DNA of 55,196 bases from Gemmata sp. (GTDB lineage: Bacteria; Planctomycetota; Planctomycetia; Gemmatales; Gemmataceae), in the NCBI GenBank assembly GCA_022843445.1, contig JALHNS010000004.1, positions 4,379 through 59,574 of the forward strand, given 5' to 3'. Shown one piece after another: positions 55,150-55,196 of this stretch; the stretch's first letter is position 1; each line of letters begins with the position of its first letter. The position numbers were made by a program, and so were the translations under genes. The notes beneath the pieces were generated by a model. The model had not been told where the DNA came from. It saw only the letters and a list, made by a program, of their open reading frames with translations, and made no database searches.

Positions 55150-55196
55150 GCGGAACACCTCCCGCGCGCCGCGACTAGCGGCGCAGCGCACTATCG

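Noticed and set aside
1-55196. tRNA, rRNA or transposase genes
   Set aside because: Intergenic regions were read for tRNA-like arms (GGTTCGA-type T loops) and rRNA cores and none was convincing. No protein matches a transposase or integrase, although REP-like elements are present.

Overview
The window reads as chromosomal DNA of a large-genome, GC-rich planctomycete of the Gemmata type. This is an inference from gene content. The signs are four proteins with the TIGR02996 repeat-companion domain (a family I know chiefly from Gemmata), a DUF1559 pseudopilin-like protein, a PEP-CTERM protein, a Tat-exported DUF1501 protein, large membrane-anchored Ser/Thr kinases with sensor domains, WD40 proteins, and FG-GAP/CRTAC1 proteins beside a multiheme cytochrome c. 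No rRNA, tRNA, transposase, phage gene or CRISPR array was found. Forty-two protein genes are supported, on both strands and closely packed.

Layout. 88-10134 (+): argF, a secreted zinc metalloprotease, mgtE, a lower-GC orphan, a site-2 protease, an MlaE-type permease, citrate synthase, a DUF1559 protein and a small lipoprotein. 10344-13246 (-): two tandem TIGR02996 genes and a secreted prenyltransferase-fold protein. 13315-14262 (+): a WD40 protein. 14264-16355 (-): two tandem exported MsrA proteins, one translationally coupled to a DUF2071 protein. 16369-25146 (-): a three-gene operon of a membrane-bound five-heme cytochrome c with TPR-like tail and two anchored FG-GAP/CRTAC1 proteins. 25233-28139: nitrilase, PEP-CTERM protein, ArsR regulator and a C45-like acyltransferase/hydrolase. 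28394-36306 (-): Y-family polymerase, double alpha/beta-hydrolase, DUF1501 protein, beta-barrel-like protein and a divergent methionyl-tRNA synthetase. 36677-38171 (-): a second TIGR02996 pair. 38248-39354 (+): a secreted unknown. 39364-48355 (-): alpha/beta hydrolase, two paralogous receptor-like kinases, two small secreted proteins and a sigma-like protein with an export-type N-terminus. 48547-55149: WD40 protein, cupin, secretin-N-like protein, membrane-anchored unknown and an FG-GAP lipoprotein with an unusual CX3CH motif.

How the parts relate. Much of the window encodes envelope or periplasmic proteins: anchored beta-propellers, a multiheme cytochrome, exported methionine sulfoxide repair and kinases with extracytoplasmic sensors. 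The most coherent candidate system is the cytochrome/CRTAC1 operon, probably an envelope redox complex. The two kinases share an almost identical catalytic half and a repeated C-terminal cassette joined to different sensor regions.

The strongest non-coding signal is a set of intergenic palindromes, often starting with GTAG and arranged as inverted pairs. They resemble REP/BIME elements. Two distant copies share the same two half-units in swapped order, which marks a real interspersed family rather than chance terminators.
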